DNA from: Mycolicibacterium moriokaense
GTDB lineage: Bacteria > Actinomycetota > Actinomycetes > Mycobacteriales > Mycobacteriaceae
Length of the DNA: 64,000 nucleotides
Direction of reading: 5' to 3'
Assembly: GCF_003347205.1 (NCBI RefSeq)
Contig: NZ_QQBJ01000024.1
Location: forward strand, 1-64,000
Both the position numbers and the translations under genes were made by a program. Positions within the stretch are counted from its first letter, which is position 1. Every line of letters begins with the position of its first letter. The notes beneath the pieces were generated by a model. That model saw nothing but the letters and a program-made list of their open reading frames with translations, had not been told where the DNA came from and did not search any database. This document shows positions 52,702-61,475 of the stretch, in pieces.

Positions 52702-53748
52702 ATGCGGTGGGACAGCCAAGGCGTCGGCGTCGACGACGGGGCGCTGCCCGGGCTGGCGCGCATCGGCTTCGTCCGCAGTGTGCGCACACCGCAGTTCGAG
52801 GGCATCACCTTCCACGAGGTGTTGTGCAAATCGGCGCTCAACAAGGTGCCGAACGCCCGCCCCGACGCCGCCGGCCGCCCGGTTCCGTCCATGCTGCCGT
52901 TCTCCTACACCGTCAACGGCTACCGAGGCTGCTCCCACGCCTGCCGGTACTGCTTCGCGCGGCCCACCCACGAGTACCTCGACATGGACTGCGGCACCGA
53001 CTTCGACTCTCAGGTGGTGGTCAAGACCAACGTCGCCGACGTGCTGCGGCGCGAACTGCACCGAAAGTCTTGGCGGCGCGAGACCGTCGCCCTCGGCACC
53101 AACACCGACCCCTATCAGCGCGCCGAGGGACGCTACGGGCTGATGCCGGGAATCATCGGTGCGCTGACCGACTCCGGCACGCCGTTTTCCATCCTCACCA
53201 AGGGCACCCTGCTGCGTCGGGATCTGCCGCTCATCGCCGACGCGGCCGAGCGGGTGGACGTGGGTGTCGCGGTGTCACTCGCGGTGGGCGACCCTGCGGT
53301 GCACAGGGACGTCGAGCCGGGGACGCCGACGCCGCAGGCGCGGCTCGGCCTGATCAGCGCCGTTCGCGAAGCGGGCCTCGACTGCCATGTGATGGTGGCG
53401 CCCGTGCTGCCCGACATCACCGACTCGGCCGAGCATCTCGACGGGCTGCTCGCGCAGATCGCTGCCGCCGGCGCCACCGGCGTGACGGTGTTCGGGCTGC
53501 ATCTGCGCGGGTCCACCAGGGGCTGGTTCATGTCATGGCTGGCGCGCTCGCACCCCGAGCTGGTCGGCCGCTATCGGCACCTGTACCGCCGAGGTGCCTA
53601 CCTACCCGCCGACTATCGGGATACGTTGCGCGACAGAGTGACTCCGATGATCAAGAAATACGGTCTGGCGCCCGACGGGCGGTCGTTCCGGTCGGTTGAG
53701 GCACCCGCGGCCTTGACGGCCGAGGTGGCCCAGCCCACTCTGTTCTAG
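52702..53748 (+). CDS. Radical SAM protein, Rv2578c-like, SOS-regulated
   Basis: A 348-residue protein with the radical-SAM cluster CX3CX2C in NGYRGCSHACRYCFARPTHE (Cys77, Cys81, Cys84). ETVALGTNTDPYQRAEGRYG, PFSILTKGTLLRRDLPLI and VTVFGLHLRGSTRGWFMSWL follow. It belongs to the SplB-related Rv2578c family, whose reaction is unknown; a DNA-repair role is suggested by its SOS box. ATG 52702 matches the M. tuberculosis start (MRW...VDDGALPGL); the open frame begins at 52591, upstream of the operator. It differs by a short PDAAGRPVPSM insert before the cluster. Confidence 0.92.
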   Translation: MRWDSQGVGVDDGALPGLARIGFVRSVRTPQFEGITFHEVLCKSALNKVPNARPDAAGRPVPSMLPFSYTVNGYRGCSHACRYCFARPTHEYLDMDCGTDFDSQVVVKTNVADVLRRELHRKSWRRETVALGTNTDPYQRAEGRYGLMPGIIGALTDSGTPFSILTKGTLLRRDLPLIADAAERVDVGVAVSLAVGDPAVHRDVEPGTPTPQARLGLISAVREAGLDCHVMVAPVLPDITDSAEHLDGLLAQIAAAGATGVTVFGLHLRGSTRGWFMSWLARSHPELVGRYRHLYRRGAYLPADYRDTLRDRVTPMIKKYGLAPDGRSFRSVEAPAALTAEVAQPTLF

Positions 53749-54744
53749 GTGAAGAGCCGGACGATCGTCACGCTCGCCGTTCTGGTCGCGGCCGCATACG
53801 GGTTACGGGACGCGATGGCGATACGGCGGGCGCTCGCCGATGTGGCGCCCGACCTGCGCAGTCCGGTGCTGCCGTTGACCGCGCGCACGCTGAGTGCGCG
53901 GTCGCTGTGGATGGGCCGCCTCGGCATGTCCCGGGCCACCAGCCCTGGCCCCGGCGTGATCATGACCGAATGCCGTGTCGACGCCGAACCACCCGTCCGC
54001 GTGCTCGTGACGACGCCCTCGGGGACGGGAAGCCGCCGCCCTGCGGTGCTGCACCTGCACGGCGGCGGGATGGTCGTCGGGTCGCCGCAGTTCGAAGCGG
54101 TCGAATCGGGGCGGCTGGCACGCGAACTCGACGCCGTCGTGGTGTCGCCCGATTACCGCCTGGCGCCCGAGCATCCGTTCCCGGCGGCGCTGGACGACTG
54201 CATGGCCGTGCTGCGATGGATGCGTGACAACGCCGACGAGCTGGGCATCGATCCGGGCCGGATCGCCGTGGCGGGGTCGAGCGCCGGCGGAGGCCTGTCC
54301 GCGGCCGTGGCTCAACGCAGCACGGACGAAGGCATCGAGTTGCGGGCGCAGGTGCTCGTCTATCCGATGATGGACGATCGCACCGCCCTGCGTGACGACC
54401 ACGGCGGCCGCGGCCGGTTCATGTGGACCCCGGCATCCAGCCGATGGGCGTGGAGCGCGTATCTGGGTCGCGCGCCGCAGGAGTCGGGCGCGCCGCAATA
54501 TGCGGCGCCCGCGCGGCGTGCCGACCTGTCCGGTCTGCCGCCGGCCTGGGTCGGGGTCGGCGACCTGGACATCCTCTACGACGAGGGCGTCACGTACGCC
54601 GAGCGGCTCACCGCGCACGGCGTGCCCTGTGAGCTGGTGGCGGTGCCGGGCATGTATCACGGAGCCGACGGCATCAAGCCGAAAGTGCCTGCGATGCGGT
54701 CGTTTCGCAGAGGCATGTCCGATCACCTGCGGACCTACCTGTGA
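53749..54744 (+). CDS. Alpha/beta-hydrolase, hormone-sensitive-lipase family esterase
   Basis: A 331-residue enzyme with an N-terminal hydrophobic segment (IVTLAVLVAAAYGL, residues 5-18), probably a membrane anchor. HSL-family motifs are complete: oxyanion hole LHLHGGGMV, DYRLAPEHPFPAALDDCMAV, nucleophile VAGSSAGGGL, DLDILYDEG (acid), and a late His in GMYHGAD. It would hydrolyse short- to medium-chain esters. GTG 53749 follows the radical-SAM stop directly, so it may share the SOS-controlled transcript. Convergent with the acyl-CoA dehydrogenase gene, whose stop touches. Confidence 0.88.
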   Translation: MKSRTIVTLAVLVAAAYGLRDAMAIRRALADVAPDLRSPVLPLTARTLSARSLWMGRLGMSRATSPGPGVIMTECRVDAEPPVRVLVTTPSGTGSRRPAVLHLHGGGMVVGSPQFEAVESGRLARELDAVVVSPDYRLAPEHPFPAALDDCMAVLRWMRDNADELGIDPGRIAVAGSSAGGGLSAAVAQRSTDEGIELRAQVLVYPMMDDRTALRDDHGGRGRFMWTPASSRWAWSAYLGRAPQESGAPQYAAPARRADLSGLPPAWVGVGDLDILYDEGVTYAERLTAHGVPCELVAVPGMYHGADGIKPKVPAMRSFRRGMSDHLRTYL

Positions 54745-55992
54745 TCAACCCTTGTTGCGCTTGACCTCTTTGAAGGGCACTCCGCGGTCGGCGGCGAGCT
54801 CGCGCGGGAAGCCGAGCACCCGTTCGCCGATGATGTTGCGGGCGATCTCGGTCGTGCCGCCACCAAGGGCCGCCGTCTGCCGCGACAGATAGCGTTCGCC
54901 GTAGCGGATCAGCCCCTCGTCACCGTCGACGACGCCCGCGTCACCGGTGATGGCGACCGCGGTGTCGAATCCCACCTGGTGTGTCTCAGCGTGGGTGATC
55001 CGGATGATGGAACCCGCCGCGGGGGGAAGCGAACCGTCGAGGACGCCGTGGTAGACGTGGTCGACCAGGCGTTCCTGCACCGCCTTGTGGACGATCGCCC
55101 GGCCCGCCCGCTCCCGGGCACGTTCGCTGTCGGATTGGCCGGTGGCCCGGAGCAGTTCGACCCAGTCGATCGGCACGTCGGTCTTGCCCTCTGCGCCGAT
55201 GCCGCTGGCGAACTCCGAGCCGCCGCCGACGGCGCGCCGCTCGTGATAGAGCTGCCGCGAAGCCACGTGCCAGCCCTCGTTCACCCCGCCGACGATGGCG
55301 TCGTCGCCGAGTTCGAGGTTGTCGAAGAACTCCTCGCAGAACTCGACGGAGCCGTTCACCTGCTTGATGCGGCGCAGCGTGATGCCCGGGCTGTCGATGG
55401 GAACCAGGAACATGGTCAGGCCCTCGTGCTTGGGCACATTCCAGTCGGTTCTGGCCAGCATCAGCCCGTAGTCGGCGGCGAAAGCGCTTGTGCTCCAGGT
55501 CTTGGCGCCGTTGATCACCCACTTGTCGCCGGTGCGGTCGGCGCGGGTGATCACTCCCGCCAGATCGGATCCGCCGCTGGGCTCCGACAGAAGCTGCACC
55601 AGCACCTCGTCGCCGCGCAGGGCGCCCCAGATGTGTTGTTTCTTCTGCTCCTCGCTGCCGGTGTCGAGGATGGTGGCAGCGCAGATCGTGAAGGTCGGCG
55701 TGTTGAGGATGATCGGCAGCTCATAGGTTCGTGAGACGTCGTCGAACGCGCGCTGGTAGGAGATCGGCAGCCCGAGCCCGCCGTATTCACGCGGGAAGCA
55801 GATGCCCGCGAAACCGCCGTCGTAGAGCTTTCTCTGCAGCTCGCGGGCGCGCAGCCACGGCGCTTCTTCGCCGCGGTCCGCCTCGGGCGGGTTGTTCGGG
55901 TCGATGCGCGGCATGTTCTCCGCCAGCCAGTCGCGCGCGCGTGCGGCGAACTCGTCGACCGACTCGGTGGTGGCGGGGGCGGATGTCGTCAT
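54745..55992 (-). CDS. Acyl-CoA dehydrogenase, large-type subunit
   Basis: A 415-residue flavoenzyme of the FadE family. It has GICFPREYGGLGLPISYQRA, VQLLSEPSGGSDLAGVITRA (FAD/substrate loop), WVINGAKTWSTSAFAADYGL, and the C-terminal ALGGGTTEIARNIIGERVLG that binds the FAD of a neighbouring subunit. ATG 55992 overlaps the preceding stop (ATGA); sequence upstream of it in the same frame is a shadow. Paired with the next gene it resembles two-gene heteromeric acyl-CoA dehydrogenases used in sterol side-chain degradation. Substrate unknown. Confidence 0.9.
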   Translation of the reverse strand: MTTSAPATTESVDEFAARARDWLAENMPRIDPNNPPEADRGEEAPWLRARELQRKLYDGGFAGICFPREYGGLGLPISYQRAFDDVSRTYELPIILNTPTFTICAATILDTGSEEQKKQHIWGALRGDEVLVQLLSEPSGGSDLAGVITRADRTGDKWVINGAKTWSTSAFAADYGLMLARTDWNVPKHEGLTMFLVPIDSPGITLRRIKQVNGSVEFCEEFFDNLELGDDAIVGGVNEGWHVASRQLYHERRAVGGGSEFASGIGAEGKTDVPIDWVELLRATGQSDSERARERAGRAIVHKAVQERLVDHVYHGVLDGSLPPAAGSIIRITHAETHQVGFDTAVAITGDAGVVDGDEGLIRYGERYLSRQTAALGGGTTEIARNIIGERVLGFPRELAADRGVPFKEVKRNKG

Positions 55993-57119
55993 GACGCGGA
56001 CTGCTCTGCCAATGCATACACCCGCAGATTGTGGTCCTCGGGTGTGCCGTACAGCGAGCGGTCCAGCATCACCCTGCGCAGATAGAGGTGCAGGTCGTGT
56101 TCCCACGTCACGCCGATGCCGCCGTGCAGTTGAATGCAGTCCTGCAGCATGCGCGGGGCGTATTCGCCCACATAGGATTTGGCGACGCTGACGGCCATCT
56201 CCACGTCGGGGGAGCGTTCGGCGACCGCTGCGACGGCGGCGCTGGTGGCCGCCTTGCACGCCTCGAACCAGATCTTCAGGTCGGCGTAGCGGTGCTTGAG
56301 TGCCTGGTACGACCCGAGCGGGCGGCCGAACGAGTGTCGGTCGAAGCCCCACTGGATGGTGAACCCGAGCACGGAATCGAGGATGCCGACCACCTCGCAG
56401 CACTGCAGCACCGCAGCGATCTGGCTCTGCCGGGCGATCAGGTCCGCGCTCTGCTCCGGCGTGCCGACAGCCGACGACGCGTCGACCTCGACGCCGTCGA
56501 AAACCACCCGGGCGTAGTCCTTGACGAGGTCCAGCGAGCGCTGCGGCTCGATCCGCAAACCCGCCGTGTCGGTCGGCACCAGGAACTGTTGCACCCCACC
56601 GTCGTATGCGGCCACGACCAGGAGCACCGCACTGTTGGTGCCGGCTTCGACACGATCCTTGACGCCGTCGAGTCGGTAGCCGGACTCGGTGCGCGTTGCC
56701 GTCAAGCCCGGGTTCAGCGGCGCCCATGACCGGCCCGGCTCGTACACCGCCCAGGAAGCCACGACCTCGCCGCTGATCAGCGATTCGATTGTGTCCTCGT
56801 GGTTTTCGGGCGCCTCGACCAAGCCGGCGAGCACCGTGCTGACCGGGTGCAGGGGTCCGGGTGCGACGGTCTTGCCCGCCAGTTCGGCGACCAGCGCCAG
56901 ATCCCGGACGCCGCTGCCCGACACCGAACCGCCGCCGAGCGCCTCGGGAACCAGCAGGCTGGTCCAGCCGAGTTCGGCGGCGCGACGCCACCAGTCGGCG
57001 TCGAAAGCCGTGCCGGCCGCGTGAAGTTCACGCAGCCGGCTCAGCGATGCTTCCTTCTCCAGAAACGACTGGGTGGTCGAGGTGAACAGCAGCACCTCGG
57101 GATTCGTGTCCTCGGTCAT
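55989..57119 (-). CDS. Acyl-CoA dehydrogenase, small-type subunit
   Basis: A 376-residue FadE-family protein of the divergent type: GWTSLLVPEALGGGSVSGSG, DLALVAELAGKTVAPGPLHP, WGFDRHSFGRPLGSYQALKH (FAD contact), and IQLHGGIGVTWEHDLHLYLR. Its N-terminal half is weakly conserved, as in the partner subunits of alpha2beta2 enzymes. It abuts the amidohydrolase gene (57120) and overlaps the next gene, so all three are one unit under the 58378 operator. Confidence 0.88.
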   Translation of the reverse strand: MTEDTNPEVLLFTSTTQSFLEKEASLSRLRELHAAGTAFDADWWRRAAELGWTSLLVPEALGGGSVSGSGVRDLALVAELAGKTVAPGPLHPVSTVLAGLVEAPENHEDTIESLISGEVVASWAVYEPGRSWAPLNPGLTATRTESGYRLDGVKDRVEAGTNSAVLLVVAAYDGGVQQFLVPTDTAGLRIEPQRSLDLVKDYARVVFDGVEVDASSAVGTPEQSADLIARQSQIAAVLQCCEVVGILDSVLGFTIQWGFDRHSFGRPLGSYQALKHRYADLKIWFEACKAATSAAVAAVAERSPDVEMAVSVAKSYVGEYAPRMLQDCIQLHGGIGVTWEHDLHLYLRRVMLDRSLYGTPEDHNLRVYALAEQSAS

Positions 57120-58346
57120 TCAGGCGGGGATCACCAGAGGCGGCACGTCCGGGTTGTGCACGATCTCGTTGGGCACCTTGAAGAGGTCGACCATGTTGCC
57201 GCCCATGACCTTTCGCTGGCCCTCCGCGTCGAGGCCCTGCAGGTCGTCGATCAGCTTGGTCGGCTCGGCCAGACCCTCGGGGTGTGGCCAGTCGGAGCCG
57301 AAGATCACCCGGTCGACGCCGCACAGGTCGGCCATCTGGGCGAAGTCGTCCTCCCAGAACGGCGCGACGTAGACGCCGCGCCTGAAGGCCGCAACCGGAT
57401 CTTCCGGGAACTCCTGCGGCATCTTCTTGTAGGTGTTCTCGAACTGGTGGAACAGGTAGGGCACCCAGTCCGCGCCGTTCTCGATCGACAGGATGCGCAG
57501 GTCGGGGTTGCGCGACAGCGCGCCGTGGCAGACCAGCGCGGCCATCGAGTCCTCGATCGGTCGCTTGCCCATCGACACCATGCGGAACGCGGTCGGCTTG
57601 AACGGCAGGAACTCGTCGGCGGGCTCCCAGTCATTGAGGTACTCGGCGTAACCGGAATCGGACGCGTGCATCGACACCGGGATGCCCGCCTTCACGCAGG
57701 CCGCCCAGAACGGGTCGAACTCGGGCAAGCCGAACGAGCGCGTGCCACCAACGCCGGGCACCGGCGCGGGCCGGACCAGCACGGTCTTCGCGCCACGCGC
57801 CAGACACCACTCGAGTTCCTCGAGGGCGCGGTCGACGATGCCGAGGTTGATGACCGGGGTGGAGAAGATCCGATCCTGATAGTTGAACTGCCAGGTCTCG
57901 TACATCCACTGGTTGAGCGCGTGGATGACGTCGGCGATCAGGGCGGGGTCGTCCTTCATCCGCTCCTCGACGAGGCTGGCCAGGGTCGGGAACATCAGCG
58001 AGTAGTCGAGGCCCAGACCGTCCATCACCTCGAGGCGCGCCTCGGGGTTGCGGAAGGCCGGGATCGCCTTCATCGGCTTGCCCATCACCTCGCGGAAGCT
58101 CTTGCCCCCGCTGCCGTGCTTGAAGTATTCCTCCTGGGCGCCGGGGCGTGCGACGACCTCGAACGTCGGGTTCGGGATGTAGTCGCTGACCTGGTTGCGC
58201 ACCATGATCTTGGTGCGCCCGCGGACCTCGATGTAATCGATGACGTTGCGGCGGTGATCCGGCAGGAACTGGGTCAGCGCCTCTTTGGGCTCGTAGAAGT
58301 GGTTGTCGGCGTCGAACACCGGATAGGGCAGCTGGCGAGCGGGCAT
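57120..58346 (-). CDS. Amidohydrolase 2-family metal-dependent hydrolase/decarboxylase
   Basis: A 408-residue TIM-barrel protein. Metal-binding start VFDADNHFYEPKEALTQFLP (D-x-D-x-H variant), SMHASDSGYAEYL, and VDRVIFGSDWPHPEGLAEPT (late Asp ligand) mark the family of amidohydrolases and decarboxylases of aromatic or cyclic acids. Strong AGGAGG stands six bases before ATG 58346. It is first in a three-gene unit with the acyl-CoA dehydrogenases; a ring- or side-chain-degrading role is plausible. A 19-base palindrome lies 32 bases upstream. Confidence 0.87.
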   Translation of the reverse strand: MPARQLPYPVFDADNHFYEPKEALTQFLPDHRRNVIDYIEVRGRTKIMVRNQVSDYIPNPTFEVVARPGAQEEYFKHGSGGKSFREVMGKPMKAIPAFRNPEARLEVMDGLGLDYSLMFPTLASLVEERMKDDPALIADVIHALNQWMYETWQFNYQDRIFSTPVINLGIVDRALEELEWCLARGAKTVLVRPAPVPGVGGTRSFGLPEFDPFWAACVKAGIPVSMHASDSGYAEYLNDWEPADEFLPFKPTAFRMVSMGKRPIEDSMAALVCHGALSRNPDLRILSIENGADWVPYLFHQFENTYKKMPQEFPEDPVAAFRRGVYVAPFWEDDFAQMADLCGVDRVIFGSDWPHPEGLAEPTKLIDDLQGLDAEGQRKVMGGNMVDLFKVPNEIVHNPDVPPLVIPA

Positions 58347-58377
58347 ATTCGCCTCCTGAAGTTCTTGTGCTGAGCTG

Positions 58378-58396
58378 GTGGTAATGACATTACCAC
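58378..58396. promoter_or_regulatory. TetR operator: perfect 19-bp palindrome
   Basis: GTGGTAATGACATTACCAC is a perfect palindrome about a central A, 32 bases upstream of the amidohydrolase start. A nearly identical 15-base core occurs at 59082-59096 beside the TetR gene start. The sequence fits a dimeric TetR-type site. Confidence 0.75.
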
Positions 58397-58445
58397 TTCT
58401 GGACCAGCGAAAACACCACCCCCTGATCCGGGCCTTCTCGGCAGG

Positions 58446-59081
58446 TCAGACGGTGTTGCGGCGGGAGACCAGAGCGGCGAGGCAGAAGTCGTAGATGTGA
58501 TCGGCTTCGACGGGCACGCCGCTGAGTTCGGCGCCGAGCACGTGCAGCCGCATGGCGCCGAGCGCGGTCTGCATGATCAGCGACGCGGTGGCGTTGACGT
58601 CGAGGTCCGCGCGAAACGACCCGTCGGCGATGCCGCGGTTGATGATGTCCTTGATCAGGTCGTATGTCGGCGACAGCACCCTGGCGTACTCGCGTGGCAG
58701 CGTCTCGGCGAGGTGGTCGTTGTAGTACGTCAGGCCGCGGTTCACCTTGTCCTGCGTCGTCGACTCGGCCGGCTTGCAGAGTCGGTCGATCAGCAGTCGC
58801 AGCGCGGCGGTCGGGTCGAGGTCGGCGATCTTGTCGCGCCAGCGCCGCGTCGACTCGGACATGATCCTGTCGATCAGTGCCAACAGCAGCTCGTCTTTTG
58901 TGGAGTAGTGCTGGTAGAAGGACCGCAGCGAGGTCTTCGAGCGCTCCACGACCTCGAGCACGGTGAAGTCGGTGCGGCCGGTTTCGCCGAGGATCTCCAG
59001 CGCGGATCTCATGAACCGCTTTTCCCGGGGTTCGTCTTCCACACCCGCGGTGGCGGTTGTCCGCCCGCCCGACTTCGCCAT
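58446..59081 (-). CDS. TetR-family transcriptional regulator
   Basis: A 211-residue regulator. The N-terminal DNA-binding part contains FMRSALEILGETGRTDFTVL and EVVERSKTSLRSFYQHYSTK, the TetR helix-turn-helix with recognition helix SLRSFYQHY. The all-helical C-terminal domain has no recognisable ligand motif. ATG 59081 abuts the operator half at 59082. It lies between two copies of the operator, so it probably represses itself, the amidohydrolase/acyl-CoA dehydrogenase unit, and perhaps the divergent thioesterase. The effector may be an acyl-CoA. Confidence 0.9.
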   Translation of the reverse strand: MAKSGGRTTATAGVEDEPREKRFMRSALEILGETGRTDFTVLEVVERSKTSLRSFYQHYSTKDELLLALIDRIMSESTRRWRDKIADLDPTAALRLLIDRLCKPAESTTQDKVNRGLTYYNDHLAETLPREYARVLSPTYDLIKDIINRGIADGSFRADLDVNATASLIMQTALGAMRLHVLGAELSGVPVEADHIYDFCLAALVSRRNTV

Positions 59082-59096
59082 GGTAATGACGTTACC
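59082..59096. promoter_or_regulatory. Second TetR operator, at the TetR/thioesterase divergent promoter
   Basis: GGTAATGACGTTACC matches the core of the 58378 palindrome in 14 of 15 bases. It lies just upstream of ATG 59081 and 33 bases before ATG 59130, so one site could control both directions. Confidence 0.7.
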
Positions 59097-59129
59097 GGTT
59101 TTGTCCTCACTCGGTTACTGTTCGGACCC

Positions 59130-60014
59130 ATGACGACAGACTCAGCGCAGACGCAATGGACGGTGCAGGCCCTGCTTGACCTGTTCGACGTGCAACCCGA
59201 TGGGGAGAACCGCTTCGTCGCACTGACCGGGCCCGCGGGCCAGGACGAGCGACAGGTCGTCGAGGGCACCCAGGTCCTCGCCCAGATGATCGTGGCGGCG
59301 GCCAAGCGCTTCGGTGAGAAATCGGTGCGTTCGGCGTACGCGGTGTTCGCACGCGCGGTGATGGTGAGTGCGGGACCGGTCGAACTCGAGATCGATGTGG
59401 TCAGCGAGGGCCGGTCGACCGCGACGGCGGTGGTGTCGGCGAAGCAGAACGGCAAGCGCTGCATCACCGCGACGATCCTGGCCGATGTGCCCACAGCCGA
59501 CGTCATCCGGCATCACCTGCCGCGCCCCCAGGTGACATCGCCCGGGGACGCGAACGTCTCGGAGATGCCGATGGCCGGGCGGCAGTTGCGGTTGGTCGAC
59601 GTCGTGGACGTCAACAGCCCCGACGAGGTGGGCCCGCCCGAGTTGTACGCGTGGTTGCACTACGACCCGATCCCGGACCGCGACGATCTGGCCAAGGCGC
59701 TGATCGCGTATTTCACTGGCCACCTTGGTATCTCGACCACGATGCGGGCTCACGAGGGCATCGGCACCAGCCAGTCGCACCTGACGGTCTCGACGGCGCC
59801 GATGACGGTGTCGGTCAGTTTCCACGAGCCGGTGCGATGGGACGGTTGGCTGCTCTACACCCATGAGAGCACCCAGGTGGGTGCCGGGATGTCGTATGTC
59901 CGCGGTGCCGTGCACACCGAGGAGGGCGAGCTGATCGCGTCGTTCACCCAGGACGCGCTGATTCGGCCGCTGCGTGGGACCGACACCGCGATCAAGGAAC
60001 AGTCCCGGCTGTGA
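59130..60014 (+). CDS. Acyl-CoA thioesterase (TesB-like, double hotdog)
   Basis: A 294-residue protein resembling mycobacterial TesB-type thioesterases that hydrolyse acyl-CoA to free acid and CoA. It shows WTVQALLDLFDVQPDGENRF and VEGTQVLAQMIVAAAKRFGE in the first hotdog, and WLHYDPIPDRDDLAKALIAY, TTMRAHEGIGTSQSHLTVST and VSFHEPVRWDGWLLYTHEST in the second. ATG 59130 is used; the frame is open to 58497 as a shadow of the TetR gene. It is divergent from TetR with an operator in between, linking it to the same regulon. Confidence 0.85.
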   Translation: MTTDSAQTQWTVQALLDLFDVQPDGENRFVALTGPAGQDERQVVEGTQVLAQMIVAAAKRFGEKSVRSAYAVFARAVMVSAGPVELEIDVVSEGRSTATAVVSAKQNGKRCITATILADVPTADVIRHHLPRPQVTSPGDANVSEMPMAGRQLRLVDVVDVNSPDEVGPPELYAWLHYDPIPDRDDLAKALIAYFTGHLGISTTMRAHEGIGTSQSHLTVSTAPMTVSVSFHEPVRWDGWLLYTHESTQVGAGMSYVRGAVHTEEGELIASFTQDALIRPLRGTDTAIKEQSRL

Positions 60015-60105
60015 ACCCGAATGCGAACCTTTACATATTCATCTAGAAGTGTCACGCTGTGGTGTGTCGCAGCCCGGATACCCGCTCGCCGAGATTGGAC
60101 CCGCT

Positions 60106-60654
60106 ATGTCGCCGCAGACCTTTCGCACACATTCGGTGACTCGGGGCCGGGCAAAGGCAGGCACCGTGTTGCGGCATGAGATGACGGTCGTCGCATCGAG
60201 CGTGGCCGATGTGGTCGCATCGACCGGCGGCTGGCTGTGCGACCGGCGGATGGCCGGCTGGCAGGTCAACGTCCTGGTGGCCGACCGTGCTTGCGAAAAG
60301 GCGCTGCGGATCCTCGGTGGCGAGGTGCTCGACCTGACCGGAGACCTCGAGGCGATCACCGACGATCCCGATCGGGCAGCGACGCTTGTCGTCTCCGCCG
60401 ACGTCTTTGCCACCGATGGACGGGTCCGCCAGTTCGTCGCGTCCTCGGATCGCCGCCAGGCCGAGGTGGCGATGTGGGGCGACACCGGATCGCTCGGCGA
60501 GGACGTCAGCGCGGTTTCCTACCGGATGAGCGCGGCGGCAAGGGCGTTCAAGACCCAGGCGCTGCTGGCTGCGGGTCTGCCAGCCGACTCGGTCGCGGCG
60601 ACCGAAGCGTTGTTTCGCTGCGGTGTGACCGCTCTCGCGCGTGTCGCCCGCTAG
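60106..60654 (+). CDS. Conserved hypothetical protein
   Basis: A 182-residue soluble protein with no family I recognise. It contains VTRGRAKAGTVLRHEMTVVA, GWLCDRRMAGWQVNVLVADR, EVLDLTGDLEAITDDPDRAA and TQALLAAGLPADSVAATEAL. ATG 60106 is chosen; GTG 60064 would add 14 residues. It follows the thioesterase by 91 bases and converges with the SDR gene, overlapping its stop by four bases. Confidence 0.55.
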   Translation: MSPQTFRTHSVTRGRAKAGTVLRHEMTVVASSVADVVASTGGWLCDRRMAGWQVNVLVADRACEKALRILGGEVLDLTGDLEAITDDPDRAATLVVSADVFATDGRVRQFVASSDRRQAEVAMWGDTGSLGEDVSAVSYRMSAAARAFKTQALLAAGLPADSVAATEALFRCGVTALARVAR

Positions 60655-61475
60655 ATCTTGAGGTAGCCCTTTTCAGCCGGGATCTGAGCGGCGGTCACCA
60701 AAGACGACGCGTCGCCGGCCAACCACACCACGATGTCGGAGACAAGGTCCGGCGCGGCAAGCGAATCCGTCGGCAGCGCGCCGGGGGAGAAGCTGTGGAT
60801 GAAGTTCGGATGGTCGGCGAACATCTGCCACATCGACGCATCGTTGCCCATCGGAGTGTCGGTGCCGTACGGGTGCACCGAGTTGACCCGAATCCCGAAC
60901 TCGCCCAACTCAACCGCCAGGGAGTTGGTCAGCCCGACGACGCCGAACTTGCTGGCACAGTAGTGCCCGCACCCGGGTACCGCCTTGACGCCCGCCGCCG
61001 AGCTGATCGTGATGATCGACCCGCCGTTTCCCGCCTCGATCATCGGCGGCACCACGGCCTTGATGGTGTTCCACAGCCCGGTGAGGTTGATGTCGATGAC
61101 GTCTTGGAACTGCTGCGGCGAAATCTCCCACAGCCGGCCCCAATTGAGCACTCCAGCATTGGCGACCACGATGTCGAGGCGGCCGAACTGCTCGACGGCG
61201 TCCGCGATCACCCGCTGCTGCCCGGCGAGATCGCGGATGTCGACCTCCTCGGCGCGGATCTTGCGGCCTTCGCCCTCGACGAGGTTCACCGTCTCAGCGA
61301 GATCCGCCGGTTCGGCCGCCGGATAGCCGTTGTGCTCGGCGACGGGACCGCATGCGTCGATCGCCACGATGTCAGCGCCGGCACGGGCCAGCCGCACGCA
61401 GTGTGACCGTCCCTGCCCGCGTGCGGCTCCCGTCACGTAGGCGACCCGGCCCGCCAGCGGTTTGTCGTCAGCCAT
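60651..61475 (-). CDS. Mycofactocin-coupled SDR-family oxidoreductase
   Basis: A 274-residue SDR. Cofactor region GRVAYVTGAARGQGRSHCVR (GAARGQGRSH is the hallmark of the mycofactocin-dependent group), IVAIDACGP, catalytic IITISSAAGVKAV and YCASKFGV, and RVNSVHPYGTDTPM. Members keep NAD tightly bound and pass electrons to the peptide-derived cofactor mycofactocin, oxidising alcohols. The mycofactocin genes are not in the window. ATG 61475 is used; ATG 61484 is also possible. It overlaps the DinB-like gene. Confidence 0.87.
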   Translation of the reverse strand: MADDKPLAGRVAYVTGAARGQGRSHCVRLARAGADIVAIDACGPVAEHNGYPAAEPADLAETVNLVEGEGRKIRAEEVDIRDLAGQQRVIADAVEQFGRLDIVVANAGVLNWGRLWEISPQQFQDVIDINLTGLWNTIKAVVPPMIEAGNGGSIITISSAAGVKAVPGCGHYCASKFGVVGLTNSLAVELGEFGIRVNSVHPYGTDTPMGNDASMWQMFADHPNFIHSFSPGALPTDSLAAPDLVSDIVVWLAGDASSLVTAAQIPAEKGYLKI

